The notes below the pieces were generated by a model, which was not told where the DNA came from, ran no database searches, and saw nothing but the letters and a program-made list of their open reading frames with translations. A stretch of DNA of 64,000 nucleotides from Burkholderia lata (GTDB lineage: Bacteria > Pseudomonadota > Gammaproteobacteria > Burkholderiales > Burkholderiaceae), in the NCBI RefSeq assembly GCF_902499335.1, contig NZ_CABVQK010000003.1, forward strand, positions 372,001 through 436,000. The letters run 5' to 3'. The translations under genes were made by a program, and so were the position numbers. Positions 18,333-27,554 of the stretch are shown here, one piece after another (within the stretch, counting starts at the first letter, position 1; each line of letters begins with the position of its first letter).

Positions 18333-19673
18333 CTATCGCATCAACCACGCCAGCACCGTCACGTACAGCGCCGATGCCGCCAGTTGGCAAAGCGTGACGG
18401 GCAGCCCGAAACGCAAGAATCGCGCGAACGTGACCGGCGTGCCGTTGCGCGCACTGATGCCCGCCGCGACGATGTTTGCAGACGCACCGATCAGCGTGGC
18501 GTTGCCGCCGAGCGTCGCGCCGAACATCATCGCGATGAACACCGGGATCGCCGCGGAAGGCCAATGCGTGAACTGCGCGGACAGCGCGGTTTCGGGCACG
18601 ACCGCGGCCGCCACCAGATAGCCCTTGATCATCACGATCGACGCGGCGGCCACTGGAACGTTGGCGAGCAGGCTCGACAGGAAGCCGATTCCCGCGATGA
18701 CTGCCAGCGCGACGAGCGTGAGTTGCGCACCGAATACGTCATACAGCCTGAGCGCCATCAACTGGAGCATGCCGGTCTTGACCGTCGCCTGCACGAGACA
18801 GAAGATGCTCGCCAGAAAGACGAGCGTCTTCCAGTCGACGTCGCGCAACACGTTGTCGGTCGGCTCGATACGCGCCGCGAACCCGACGAGCAGCGCAAGC
18901 GCGCTGGCAATCAGCGCCGCGGCCGGGGGGACGATCGGCGCGGGCAAATGCTCGCCAAAAATGAACAGCATCACCATCGCGGCCAGCACGGCGAGCGTGA
19001 TGCCCGCGTAGATCGGCCGCGCGATGCGCGTCGAGGTCTCACGCGGCGGCAACGCGCGCCGCAGGTTCCACACGCGCGTCATCAGGCGCGGCAGCAGCGG
19101 CACGACGATCGCGATCGCCATCACGCCGCCGAGGCTCACGTAGCGCAGATACGACGCGAACGTCATGCCGACCGAGCTGCCGACGAGGTAGGTCGCCGGG
19201 TCGCCGACGAGCGTCAGCAGGCCGGCGGAATTGCTGACGATCGCAGTCAGGATCATCGGCTCGGCGATGTCCAGTTCGAGCGCCGTCGCGACGCGGATGA
19301 TGACGGGCGCGAGCAGCACGACCGTGGTCGCATTCGGGAGGACGGCACACAACGGTGCCACGATTGCGACCAGCAGCAGCAGGAACCGGCGGCCGCTCCC
19401 GCCCGTCGCGTGCAGGTAGTAATCGCCGAGCAGATCGAACACGCCCGTCGTGCCGAGGATGCGTGCGACAACCATGCCGCCGAACAGCAGGCTCAGCGGG
19501 CCGGTCGAACTGCCGAAAGCGTCGGCAATATCCCGCGCAGTCAGGATGCCGAGCATGACGAGCAGGCACGTACCGACCAGCGCGGCGACCGCCATGTCGA
19601 CCAGATTGAAGGCAATGGCGAGAATGACCGTCGAGAAGACGGCCAGCACGATAACGATCTGCACTTCACTCAT
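18333..19673 (-). CDS. ArsB/SLC13-type anion permease
   Basis: 446 residues with about eleven hydrophobic segments and the pattern of the ArsB/P-protein/CitMHS ion-transporter superfamily: an early VLPNATTVVLLAPV segment, VSNSAGLLTLVGDPATYLVGS and, in the second half, MMFGATLGGNATLIGASANIVAAG. The repeated N-A/S-T-x-I-G-type re-entrant motifs suit an oxyanion or dicarboxylate carrier. It precedes nothing arsenic-related (no arsR or arsC), so arsenite is only one possibility. It lies 17 bp downstream of the solute-binding protein gene on the same strand. Confidence 0.82.
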   Translation of the reverse strand: MSEVQIVIVLAVFSTVILAIAFNLVDMAVAALVGTCLLVMLGILTARDIADAFGSSTGPLSLLFGGMVVARILGTTGVFDLLGDYYLHATGGSGRRFLLLLVAIVAPLCAVLPNATTVVLLAPVIIRVATALELDIAEPMILTAIVSNSAGLLTLVGDPATYLVGSSVGMTFASYLRYVSLGGVMAIAIVVPLLPRLMTRVWNLRRALPPRETSTRIARPIYAGITLAVLAAMVMLFIFGEHLPAPIVPPAAALIASALALLVGFAARIEPTDNVLRDVDWKTLVFLASIFCLVQATVKTGMLQLMALRLYDVFGAQLTLVALAVIAGIGFLSSLLANVPVAAASIVMIKGYLVAAAVVPETALSAQFTHWPSAAIPVFIAMMFGATLGGNATLIGASANIVAAGISARNGTPVTFARFLRFGLPVTLCQLAASALYVTVLAWLMR

Positions 19674-19690
19674 GGGCCGGTTCTCCTCGT

Positions 19691-20725
19691 CTATCGCACC
19701 GGCTGCGCAACCATCAGGCCACCCTCGGTCGAGAGCCTGTTGAGCCCCCGCTCGAGACCGAGCTGGCTGTGCTGCCCGAGATTGCGATCGAACATTTCGC
19801 CATAGTTGCCGGCGGCCTGTACCGCGCGCAGCATCCAGCCGGATGTGACGCCGAGGCTACGGTCGACCTCATCGTCGGCGACCATCGCGGCCTGCACGAC
19901 AGCTTCGTGCGACCGCAGCGCCACGTTTGCCCGCGTGAGGCCGAGCTGCTCGGCGCGCACCAGTGCGATCAGCACCCAGCGCACGAGGACGAACCACTTC
20001 GGGTCGTCGTCGCGTACGACGGGCCCCAGCGGCTCCTGCGAAATGCGTTCCGGCATGATGAGCCAGGCTTGTGGACCGCCGGGGGCGGTCAGGCGCGCGG
20101 CGCCGAGCTGCGACGCATCGCTCGTCCACGCGCGGCATCGTCTGGAGAACAATGCCGCACTCGCTTCGCCTGCCGAGGCGACGATGACCGGCCGCAGATC
20201 GAGGCCGTGTGCTGCCGAATACGCGGCCAGATGATCCAGGCTCGTCGTATCTTTCTTCACGCACACGGTTGCGCCTTCGAGGCCCGCGGGCGTGCGCGGC
20301 GCGCCCTGCATCCTGACCATGAATGCCTGGCCGTCGTAGTACAGGACGCCCGCGAATTGCACGCCGAGCGCACCCTCGCGGAGCAGGGTCCAGGTCGTGT
20401 TGCGGGCCAGCAGGTCGATCACGCCTTCACGCAACGCGGGAAAGCGCTCCGACGCGCGAAGCGGCACGAAGGTCACCTTGTCCGGACTGCCCAGCGCGGC
20501 AGCCGCGACCGCCCGGCAGAAGTCGACGTCGATGCCCGTCCAGGTGCCAAACGCGTCGCGTGACGAAAATCCCATGATGCCTTCGCTGACGCCGCAGTGC
20601 AGTACGCCGCGCGCCCTCGCTTGGGCAAGCGTTGCACCGTCCGCGGCTACCGCGCCGCGAATCACGCAAATCAGCATCGCGCTGGCCAGAATGATACGTC
20701 CGAGCATTCGACCCACGCACATCAT
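19691..20725 (-). CDS. Amino-acid-type periplasmic solute-binding protein
   Basis: 344 residues with a signal peptide (cleavage near residue 28, AVA-AD) and a family 3 extracellular solute-binding domain of the AapJ/BztA branch (VLHCGVSEG, GTWTGIDVDFCRAVAAA, LRASERFPALREGVIDLLARNTTWTL). Such proteins normally deliver amino acids to an ABC transporter, but no permease or ATPase gene is adjacent; an ion-permease gene follows 17 bp downstream instead. It may be an orphan binding protein or serve a transporter elsewhere. Two consecutive ATGs occur; the first is used, preceded by GGGGAGAG. Confidence 0.85.
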   Translation of the reverse strand: MMCVGRMLGRIILASAMLICVIRGAVAADGATLAQARARGVLHCGVSEGIMGFSSRDAFGTWTGIDVDFCRAVAAAALGSPDKVTFVPLRASERFPALREGVIDLLARNTTWTLLREGALGVQFAGVLYYDGQAFMVRMQGAPRTPAGLEGATVCVKKDTTSLDHLAAYSAAHGLDLRPVIVASAGEASAALFSRRCRAWTSDASQLGAARLTAPGGPQAWLIMPERISQEPLGPVVRDDDPKWFVLVRWVLIALVRAEQLGLTRANVALRSHEAVVQAAMVADDEVDRSLGVTSGWMLRAVQAAGNYGEMFDRNLGQHSQLGLERGLNRLSTEGGLMVAQPVR

Positions 20726-20765
20726 GGCTCTCCCCGTTTGTTGAGGTTCGTTGGCGGGCTATAGC

Positions 20766-21303
20766 CATTTATTATGTACGCCGTCGGCGATTCTCCCCAG
20801 CGCAAATGGACGTTAATATGCGCTGTTTCCGGCGTAGGCTTGACGCATGAGAACGCAAGCGTCTCGGAAGCATCGGAGTCGGGGCCCAACCTTCGAGTCT
20901 GACCACGCCTCGTGATGAAACTAGAATGTGTCCGCTTGATCGCCCATGAACCCAATCGGACTGCCATGACTTTCGTCGGCGGAAAGTGCACTGTGAGATT
21001 GGTGCTGATTCGCGGATTATTAGCGGTGGCGCACTTCCCGGGTTCGAGCCTTAAGCGCGCCGCAGCGCCAGCGGCCCCGGCGTTGGCGACAGATGAAGTC
21101 TGCATACCGCTACGACGTCCGGTGGCACGATCGTTTTTTCCAGCGGCAAGACCTGCTTTAGCGGCCCCGACCAGCACCGCCATAAAGGTTCGATGGATGG
21201 GGCCGCGGCGACTGGCGTGCTCAAAATACGCGCAACGGAGCCGCTGCGCGTGACCGTCTCGTATCCGGACGTCTGCGGCCGGATAAACACCGCTAACTTG
21301 ATC
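20766..21303. other. Non-coding or decayed stretch next to transposase fragment
   Basis: The minus-strand frame of the Tn3 fragment stays open through here, but its sequence stops resembling a transposase after about 21304. Nothing recognisable was found on either strand. Base composition is somewhat lower in G+C than the flanking genes. It is probably filler joined to the transposase remnant by deletion. Confidence 0.4.
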
Positions 21304-22259
21304 ATGCTGCTTGCGTTGAATTGCGTCCAACTCGCCGCTCGCGCGCTTGTGGATGGCGCCCATGCGCCGTACAAACATGTCGGCGAGATCGTCGCGAGCG
21401 CGCACGCGCATGCGGTTGAGCAGCGCGACGATCAATGTGTAGCGCTTCTCGGGCAGAGTGTCGTTCCTGAGCGCCGCCGCGTCGAGCGCCATCGCCTGAT
21501 TTGCCAGCGAGCGCAGCTTCGAGGCGGGAATCCCGGCGCTGGCCAGTGAAAAATCGCCGAGATCGTCGAGCCAGGCAATCTGGTCGATCAGCAGGCTCAG
21601 GTGCTGGCGCGATGGGCGTTTCGCATGACGCTTGATCCGGTTGCAGGCAGTCTGCCGGCTCGACAGATCGCGCGCGAGCAGCCGGTCGAGCGCGAGTTTC
21701 TGTTCATCGGTCAGGCATCGCGTGACGCGCTTGAAGAGTCGGGACTGCGCCCGGGCGTGGATTTGTTCGGTCAGCCGGTCGAGCGTCGAGAACGCCGGTA
21801 GCTCGATATCGCGCGCGAGCCACTCGTCGATCGTTGCGTTGATGATGTCCACCTGCTGGTCCATCGTCAGCGACGCCGTGTGTGCTGCTCGTGTCGCGAT
21901 TGCGTTCGCGTCGGTGCCGTAATACGGCTTCACGTCGAGCCACGTGCGTACCGCGGTGTAATGCCGAAAGAGCGTTGGAGACGACGCGGTGTCGTAGCCA
22001 AATTGCACGATGTCGCCGATATCGGCGGCTGCCCGAACGTGACCAACGATGGCGGTCGGAATGGTGTCGAGCGGCGGGAAATAGTGCAGTTGCTGAAAGA
22101 CCTTCAGTAGCACCAGCAGGCCTAGGCGAGGTCGCTCACCGCGCGTTGACCGGCGTGGCCATTCGAGTTCATCGGGCAGTGACGTGAGCCGGTTTGCAGT
22201 TCCCGGGGTGCCAGAACCTCGGGGAAGCGCGGGTACGCGGTGCGTTCGAGGGTAGCCAT
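21304..22259 (-). pseudogene. Tn3-family transposase, frameshifted and 3'-truncated
   Basis: The ATG at 22259 opens with MATLERTAYPRFPEVL, a Tn3-family transposase start. After about 24 codons a single base appears missing near 22187: the frame that begins LPDELEW continues in a different register. From there the minus strand reads like the Tn3 N-terminal domain (LLKVFQQLHYFPPLDTIP … AADIGDIVQFGYD … HYTAVRTWLDVKPY) for about 290 residues, ending near 21304. The catalytic DDE domain, resolvase and 38-bp ends were not found. The gene is dead and marks an old insertion next to one arm of the 49-bp inverted repeat. Confidence 0.8.
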
Positions 22260-22350
22260 GCGGATCGTCCGGATCGCAGAGGGCCGCTCAGATTAATGCA
22301 AGAAAATCGGACGCTACTGCCCCGGATCGTATTGATCAGCGCAATCTCTA

Positions 22351-22399
22351 TAACTTCAAGGCTTATGATAGGAATTTACGCTTACCTTGTTCATGCCCC
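22351..22399 (+). repeat. 49-bp inverted repeat, right copy
   Basis: This copy, read on the plus strand, pairs with 1932-1980 on the minus strand; a 21-bp core (22360-22380) is identical. It lies just outside the start of the broken Tn3 transposase gene. See the matching entry near 1.9 kb. Confidence 0.8.
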
Positions 22400-22463
22400 A
22401 ACCACGACCGGCCAACCGCGGCACGGCGGGCCGCCACGTCATTGCGCAAACGTGCAGACCCGC

Positions 22464-22901
22464 TCAGCGGCCGGCGGCCGCCACCGACGCCTGCCATTGC
22501 GCGGCCACGCCGGCGTAATCCCTGACCTTGAAGGCGGAGCCGTCCTGAACGTGGACCCAGCCGAGCGTGCGCTCGGCGAGCGGCTTGTCGTGGTCGTCCG
22601 TCGCGATCTTGACGATTGCATGCGCACGCACATGCACGAGACCGTCCGGATAGTCGGACGACGGGTTCGCCAGCGTCACCGTCACGAACGGCCCGAGATC
22701 CTGCAGCAGTTGAGCGACCGGCGGATTGTCAGCCATCAGCAACGAGCCGCCCTTCACGCGATCGTCCACACGAATGGCCGTGCCGCCCGGCCGCCGCTGC
22801 GCAGCGGTCGGCTGCGACATCCACAGCACGTGATCCGGGTTCAGATAGACCACATCGGGGTCGCCCATCGCGTCGCGGGTTTCAATCCGGGGTATCGGCA
22901 T
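22464..22901 (-). CDS. Conserved-looking hypothetical protein, 145 aa
   Basis: A soluble protein without signal or membrane segment. The ATG at 22901 follows a GGAG ribosome site by 8 bases, which supports this start over longer frames. The sequence has ordinary codon usage and mixed alpha/beta character (DPDVVYLNPDHVLWMS; GPFVTVTLANPSSDYPDGLVHVRAHAIVKIATDD). The middle hints at a beta-rich fold with conserved-looking Trp residues. No family is recognised. Neighbours do not suggest a role: mobile debris lies downstream and a LysR/SDR pair upstream. Confidence 0.65.
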   Translation of the reverse strand: MPIPRIETRDAMGDPDVVYLNPDHVLWMSQPTAAQRRPGGTAIRVDDRVKGGSLLMADNPPVAQLLQDLGPFVTVTLANPSSDYPDGLVHVRAHAIVKIATDDHDKPLAERTLGWVHVQDGSAFKVRDYAGVAAQWQASVAAAGR

Positions 22902-23124
22902 GCAGAGTCTCCAGTCGAAAATCGGGCACCGAATGCGGGTGCGTCGGCACCATGATGATGCCGCAATATGTCGGCTTGCCGCGTGTCTTGCGACGAATGA
23001 CGCGACCGCCCGTGGCCGTGCCGTGCGCACATTACTACTTCGCCGGTGCGCCGATGCCGTCGAGCGGTGATTGATGCCGCTTCGCGCCGATGCGATCAGC
23101 GGCCGCGCACCCCGGTCGCGCCGG

Positions 23125-24027
23125 CTACCCCCGCCACGTCGCGTCCGCAAGCTTCGCCACCAGCTCGTCATACACCACCCGAATGCGCCTGGGCATCGGC
23201 CCGCGCCGCGGACGATAGACGTGCAGCTTCCACGGTTCGGGTTCGAGGCCGGGCAGCAGCCGCACGAGGCGCCCCTTGTCGATGTACGGCCGAACGAGAT
23301 ACTCGGAGCACTGGCCCAGCCCCACCCCCGCGCATATGGCCTCGATCTCCACCTCGGTATCGTCCGTCAGATACGCCGGCGACGACGGGACGAACTGATG
23401 TTCCCCCCGAAACATCCACGGCCACGCACGGCCGCTCGCGCGATCGATCAGGCACGTGACCGGCATCGATTCGAGTTCCTTGCGGTTTTTGGGCTCACCC
23501 AGCCGCCTGATCAGCGACGGCGCGCCGACGATCCACATCGGTAACGGCCCGACCATGCGCGCGACGAAGCGGTTGTCGCCGATCGCCCCGACGCGCACGC
23601 CGATGTCGATCTGTTCGTCGACCACCGGCGACGGCACGTCCGACAGCCTCAGGTCGGGCACGAGCCCCGGATACCGCTGCATGAGATCGCTCAGGATCGG
23701 CTGGACGTAACGACGCCCCATGCCCGACGGCGCCGTGATCCGCACGACGCCCACCGGCTCGTCGGCCTGGCCGGTCGCGGGCCCGAACAGCCCGTCGACG
23801 GCGGAAAGCGCTACCTGCGCGTCACGCGCAAATGCCTGCCCGAACGCGGTGATCCGGATGCTCCGGGTCGTCCGGTGAAACAGCGTTTCGCCGAGCATCT
23901 CTTCCAGTTCGCGCACCGCGCGCGTCACGACCTGCGGCGATACGCCCAGACGCGCTGCCGCCTCGCGGAACGTGGGCGCCGCGGCGGCCGTGGCAAAGAT
24001 CTTCAGGATGTCGAGCCGGTTGAGCAT
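23125..24027 (-). CDS. LysR-family transcriptional regulator
   Basis: 300 residues with an N-terminal winged helix (FREAAARLGVSPQVVTRAVRELEEMLGETLFHRTTRSIRIT, about 18-58) and a periplasmic-binding-like effector domain. It is transcribed away from a short-chain dehydrogenase gene with a 182-bp shared promoter region, the standard arrangement for a LysR regulator and its target. The ATG at 24027 is used; a longer frame to 24186 runs through the operator region and is unlikely to be translated. The effector is unknown. Confidence 0.92.
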   Translation of the reverse strand: MLNRLDILKIFATAAAAPTFREAAARLGVSPQVVTRAVRELEEMLGETLFHRTTRSIRITAFGQAFARDAQVALSAVDGLFGPATGQADEPVGVVRITAPSGMGRRYVQPILSDLMQRYPGLVPDLRLSDVPSPVVDEQIDIGVRVGAIGDNRFVARMVGPLPMWIVGAPSLIRRLGEPKNRKELESMPVTCLIDRASGRAWPWMFRGEHQFVPSSPAYLTDDTEVEIEAICAGVGLGQCSEYLVRPYIDKGRLVRLLPGLEPEPWKLHVYRPRRGPMPRRIRVVYDELVAKLADATWRG

Positions 24028-24063
24028 GGAGAACCCTTCTGACGCGCTTGAGGTAACGATTTT

Positions 24064-24082
24064 AATTCCCGAAACAGGAATT
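24064..24082. promoter_or_regulatory. Candidate LysR operator between LysR and SDR genes
   Basis: AATTCC and GGAATT arms separated by 7 bp form a dyad of the T-N11-A type bound by LysR regulators. It lies in the AT-rich divergent promoter region, 37 bp upstream of the regulator start and about 128 bp upstream of the dehydrogenase start. The role is inferred from position. Confidence 0.5.
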
Positions 24083-24209
24083 CTGAATGCGCCATTGTTC
24101 CATTTTTTTACGCCGGGCGAGCGACCACAATGCACATCAAGCGTGCATCGCAACCGATTCAACTCAGCCACATGCGTCGCTTTCAAACACCACTCTGGAG
24201 AACTTCATC

Positions 24210-24986
24210 ATGAACGCAAGCACGAAACCCGCCCAACTCGACGGCCGCATCGCACTGGTGACGGGCGCCAGTTCCGGCATTGGCCGCGCATCCTCGATCG
24301 AACTCGCGCGTCGCGGCGCAAAGGTCGTCGTCTCTGCCCGGCGCAAGGCCGAGCTCGATCGACTGGTCGACGAGATCGTGACCGCCGGCGGCGAAGCGAA
24401 GGCCTTCGTCGCGGACGTCGCGAACGAAGATGATCTGCGCAAGCTGTTCGATTTCACGGTAAAGACCTACGGACGCCTCGACATCGCGTTCAACAATGCC
24501 GGTACGGAAGGCGTGTTCGCGCCGCTGCTCGAGCAGGATGCCGAGCGGTTCGACAGGGTGTTCGAACCGAACGTGCGCGGCGTATTCAATTCGATGAAAT
24601 ACGCCGCTGAAATCATGCTGCGGCAGGGTTCGGGCAGCATCATCAACAACGCGTCGATGGGCGGGCTGATCGGCTTCGAGAATGCGTCGGTCTATATCGC
24701 GAGCAAGCACGCGGTGATCGGGATGACGAAGACCGCTTCGATCGAATGGTTCAAGCGTGGCGTGCGCGTGAACGCACTGTGCCCGGGGCTGATCGAAACG
24801 CCGTTCCATCATCGCGGCATCTGGCCGTCGGACGATGCGCAACAGGCGTTTGCCGCATCGACACCGGCAGGACGCTGGGGCTCCGCCGAGGAGATGGCGA
24901 CGATCGTCGCGTTCCTCGCGTCGGACGACTCCAGCTATGTGTCGGGGCATGCGCTCGTGGCCGACGGCGGGTACTCGGTGGCATGA
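24210..24986 (+). CDS. Short-chain dehydrogenase/reductase
   Basis: 258 residues of classical SDR type. The cofactor motif TGASSGIG is at 18-25, NNAG at 95-98, and the catalytic residues Ser149, Tyr162 and Lys166 (YIASK) are present. Arg44-Arg45 after the second strand (VSARRKAEL) suggest NADP(H) preference. The ATG at 24210 follows CTGGAG by 10 bases. The divergent LysR regulator probably controls it. The substrate cannot be predicted; this glucose/ribitol-dehydrogenase branch is broad. Confidence 0.92.
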   Translation: MNASTKPAQLDGRIALVTGASSGIGRASSIELARRGAKVVVSARRKAELDRLVDEIVTAGGEAKAFVADVANEDDLRKLFDFTVKTYGRLDIAFNNAGTEGVFAPLLEQDAERFDRVFEPNVRGVFNSMKYAAEIMLRQGSGSIINNASMGGLIGFENASVYIASKHAVIGMTKTASIEWFKRGVRVNALCPGLIETPFHHRGIWPSDDAQQAFAASTPAGRWGSAEEMATIVAFLASDDSSYVSGHALVADGGYSVA

Positions 24987-25046
24987 CAGGCGAAAAGCGA
25001 GGCCGGGCGGTGGCCGCCTGCGCCGCGCGCCGCAACCCGGCGCCGG

Positions 25047-26231
25047 CTACGCCACCGCCTGCCTCGCATGCAGCCGCAACGCAAGCCACGCGATCCCGAC
25101 CGCAACCGCGCCGACCACGCCGCCGAACGTGCCGACCCACGGCAGCCCGAAGTCGCTGGCGATATGGTTGCCGATCAGCGCGCCGGCGCCGATACCGACG
25201 TTGTACAGCCCGGAGAAGATCGACACCGCCAGGTCGGTTCCCTCCGGCGCCAGCTTCAGCACCCATGCCTGCATGGCCAGGCCGAAGCAGACGATCGCGC
25301 CGCCCCAGACCAGCGTATGCACGGACAGCGTGACGATGTTCAGCGCGCACGGGAACAGGATCAGGAGGCATCCTGCCAGCGCGACGATCGACCCGAGCAG
25401 GAAGTCGTCCGGCCGGTGCGGATAGACGCGGTTGAAGCAGATCGCGGCCGGTATGCCGGCGACGCCGAACAAGATCAGCACGTAGGTAATCCGGCTGCTG
25501 CTCGCATGATTGACGCTCTGGACGAACGGCTCGATGTACGTGTACGACGTGAAGTGCGCGGACACGACGAGCACGGTGATCGCGTACAGCGCCACCAGCG
25601 CGGGCTTGCGCAGGAACACGCCGATGCTGCTGAGCGACCCGGCGCCCTGGCTCGGCGATACCGGCAACGTCGCGCGCAGCAGCAGCAACGCGACGCCCGC
25701 CGCGCCGGCGATGATCAGGAACGTGACCCGCCAGCCGAAGGTCTCGCCGACCACGCGCCCGAGCGGAATGCCGGCCACCATCGCGATTGCCGTGCCCATC
25801 GCCAGCAGGCTGAGCGCGCGGCTTTTCCGGTCGCTCGGCGCGAGCCGCACGGCCAGCGGCACGGAAATCGACCAGAACACCGCATGCGCGCAAGCGATGC
25901 CCAGCCGGCCGACCATCAGCACCGCGAAATTCCACGCGACGCCGGTCACCACGTGACTGCCGATGAACACCAGCAACGCCCCCGTCAGCAGCTTGCGGCG
26001 CTCGACATGGCGCGTGGCCAGCGTCAGCGGCAGCGACACGACGGCCACGGCCCACGCGTAGATCGTCAGCATCAGGCCGACGTCGGTCGGCTGCATGTGC
26101 AGGCTGTCGCCGATCGCGCTGAGCAGCGCGACGGGCACGAATTCGGTGGTATTGAAGATGAAGGCGGTGAGTGCCAGGGCCAGTACGCCCCACCACGAGT
26201 GCTTGGAACTGACGGCGTCCGGTGTGGCCAT
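25047..26231 (-). CDS. MFS exporter, sugar-efflux (SotB/YdhP) type
   Basis: 394 residues with twelve predicted transmembrane helices. It contains the DHA1/SotB-like opening (ALALTAFIFNTTEFVPVALLSAIGDSL) and the loop after TM2 (ATRHVERRKLLTG). Members export sugars, arabinose analogues or drugs by proton antiport. The start at 26231 (MATPDAV) is preferred; upstream in-frame codons are Arg/Pro-rich and overlap the promoter region of the divergent phosphatase gene. Nothing nearby fixes the substrate. Confidence 0.88.
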   Translation of the reverse strand: MATPDAVSSKHSWWGVLALALTAFIFNTTEFVPVALLSAIGDSLHMQPTDVGLMLTIYAWAVAVVSLPLTLATRHVERRKLLTGALLVFIGSHVVTGVAWNFAVLMVGRLGIACAHAVFWSISVPLAVRLAPSDRKSRALSLLAMGTAIAMVAGIPLGRVVGETFGWRVTFLIIAGAAGVALLLLRATLPVSPSQGAGSLSSIGVFLRKPALVALYAITVLVVSAHFTSYTYIEPFVQSVNHASSSRITYVLILFGVAGIPAAICFNRVYPHRPDDFLLGSIVALAGCLLILFPCALNIVTLSVHTLVWGGAIVCFGLAMQAWVLKLAPEGTDLAVSIFSGLYNVGIGAGALIGNHIASDFGLPWVGTFGGVVGAVAVGIAWLALRLHARQAVA

Positions 26232-26444
26232 GCCTGGAATCGACGAGACGAGGGTTGGGGGCGCGCGGCACGGAGAACCCGGCCCGGCGATCGCCGCGAT
26301 TGTACCAGCGGCGCATGACACGGCGCGGCGCGGGGGGCGTCGGTTGGTCGCGGGACATCGCCATGACATGGCCGTGCGCCGATAATGTGCGGACCGGCTT
26401 TTCACGACCCGTTCGCTCGAACCTTACCGAGCCAGGAGATTCAC

Positions 26445-27119
26445 ATGCGCATTGAAACGTCTTTTCTGTTCGATCTCGACGGCACGCTCGTCGACAGCGT
26501 CTATCAGCACGTGCTCGCGTGGAAGGAAGCGCTCGATGCCGAGGGCATCGAACTGTCGGTGTGGCGCATCCACCGCAAGATCGGCATGAGCGGCGGCCTG
26601 TTCCTGAATCAGCTGCTGCGCGAGACGTCGGGCGACCTCGACGCCGAGCGCGTCGAGCGGCTTGCGCGCCTCCATGCGGCCGCGTACCAGCGGCTGCGCG
26701 CGCAGGTCCGGCCGCTGCCGGGCGCGCGCGAACTGCTGGCCGCGCTGTCGTCAGCCGGCATCCGCTGGGCGATCGCGACCAGCGGGCGGATGGAAACGGC
26801 CGCCATCAATCTCGAGGCGCTCGGCGTCGATCCGGCGAAGAGCGTCGTGGTCACGCGCGACCAGGTCAAGTACGCGAAGCCGGACCCGGACCTGTTCCTG
26901 ACGGCTGCCGCACAACTGAACGTGCCGATCGAACACACGGTCGTGGTCGGCGACAGCATCTGGGACATGCTGGCCGCTGCCCGCTGCCGCTCGCTCGGCG
27001 TCGGGCTGCTGTCGGGCGGATACGGCAGCGACGAACTCGAACGCGCGGGCGCGCTGCGCGTGTACGACGATCCGGCCGACCTGCTGTGGCATCTCGACGA
27101 GATTGCGGCGCGGCCCTGA
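26445..27119 (+). CDS. HAD-superfamily phosphatase
   Basis: 224 residues of a haloacid-dehalogenase-like hydrolase with a helical cap (beta-phosphoglucomutase/Gph type). Motif I FDLDGTL gives the nucleophile Asp10 and acid/base Asp12, motif II is IATSGR, motif III includes Lys at KYAKPDPD, and motif IV VVGDSIWD. The start at 26445 has AGGAG 7 bases upstream. Substrates in this subfamily are sugar phosphates or phosphoglycolate. The MFS exporter gene is divergent; there is no operon partner downstream. Confidence 0.92.
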   Translation: MRIETSFLFDLDGTLVDSVYQHVLAWKEALDAEGIELSVWRIHRKIGMSGGLFLNQLLRETSGDLDAERVERLARLHAAAYQRLRAQVRPLPGARELLAALSSAGIRWAIATSGRMETAAINLEALGVDPAKSVVVTRDQVKYAKPDPDLFLTAAAQLNVPIEHTVVVGDSIWDMLAAARCRSLGVGLLSGGYGSDELERAGALRVYDDPADLLWHLDEIAARP

Positions 27120-27131
27120 AACGCCTGCTTC

Positions 27132-27163
27132 GCCGACGGCACCTTCGCCGGATCGCCGTCGGC
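27132..27163. terminator. Hairpin after the HAD gene
   Basis: GCCGACGGC and GCCGTCGGC form a perfect 9-bp stem around a 14-base loop, 12 bp after the phosphatase stop codon. It lacks a U-run, so it may act as a Rho-assisted or bidirectional stop between two convergent genes. Confidence 0.45.
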
Positions 27164-27227
27164 TTCGCCAGACTGTGAACGATCACCGGCCCGCCACCGC
27201 GGTAACGATACGCGGCCGCCGCGCGGC

Positions 27228-27470
27228 TCAATCGTCGTCGATACGCTTGTCGATCAGATAGCGGCCACGCTCGACGCCCGCGAGCAGCGCTTCGCTCTCG
27301 GTCAGCCAGTCCGGGCCGGCGGCGGCTGGCGTGCCCAGCTCGACGCGCTCGCCGCCGACATACACCTGCACCTCGTCGCGCCACGCGCCGCTATCATTGC
27401 GCCGCGCCCACACGCAGATCTCGTGGCCACGATACGGGTCGCGAACCTGTGCATCCTGTTGATTCTGCAC
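27228..27470 (-). CDS. Small acidic protein, paralogue of the one at 34757-34975
   Basis: 80 residues from a GTG at 27470, which has GGAGG five bases upstream; an in-frame start further upstream at 27506 would place this site inside the gene. No signal or membrane segment. The sequence matches the 72-residue protein encoded at 34.8 kb along its length: HEIxV, GAW, a VQV/VRI strand, ExVxP, and a GxxxGRxxIxxR end. Function unknown. It is compact and charged, as in small stress-associated proteins often clustered in Burkholderia. Confidence 0.7.
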   Translation of the reverse strand: MQNQQDAQVRDPYRGHEICVWARRNDSGAWRDEVQVYVGGERVELGTPAAAGPDWLTESEALLAGVERGRYLIDKRIDDD

Positions 27471-27554
27471 GATGGCCTCCAGTGCTCGTCTGCAATGACG
27501 ATGCAAAATACGCGCCGCCCCCCGGCTACTGCGACGCCAGACTCGGCAACCGCG

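Noticed and set aside
20722-21303. The open frame continuing past the Tn3 fragment, as a fusion protein
   Set aside because: The sequence changes abruptly to low-similarity content and the 5' end is already frameshifted, so no functional fusion is expected.
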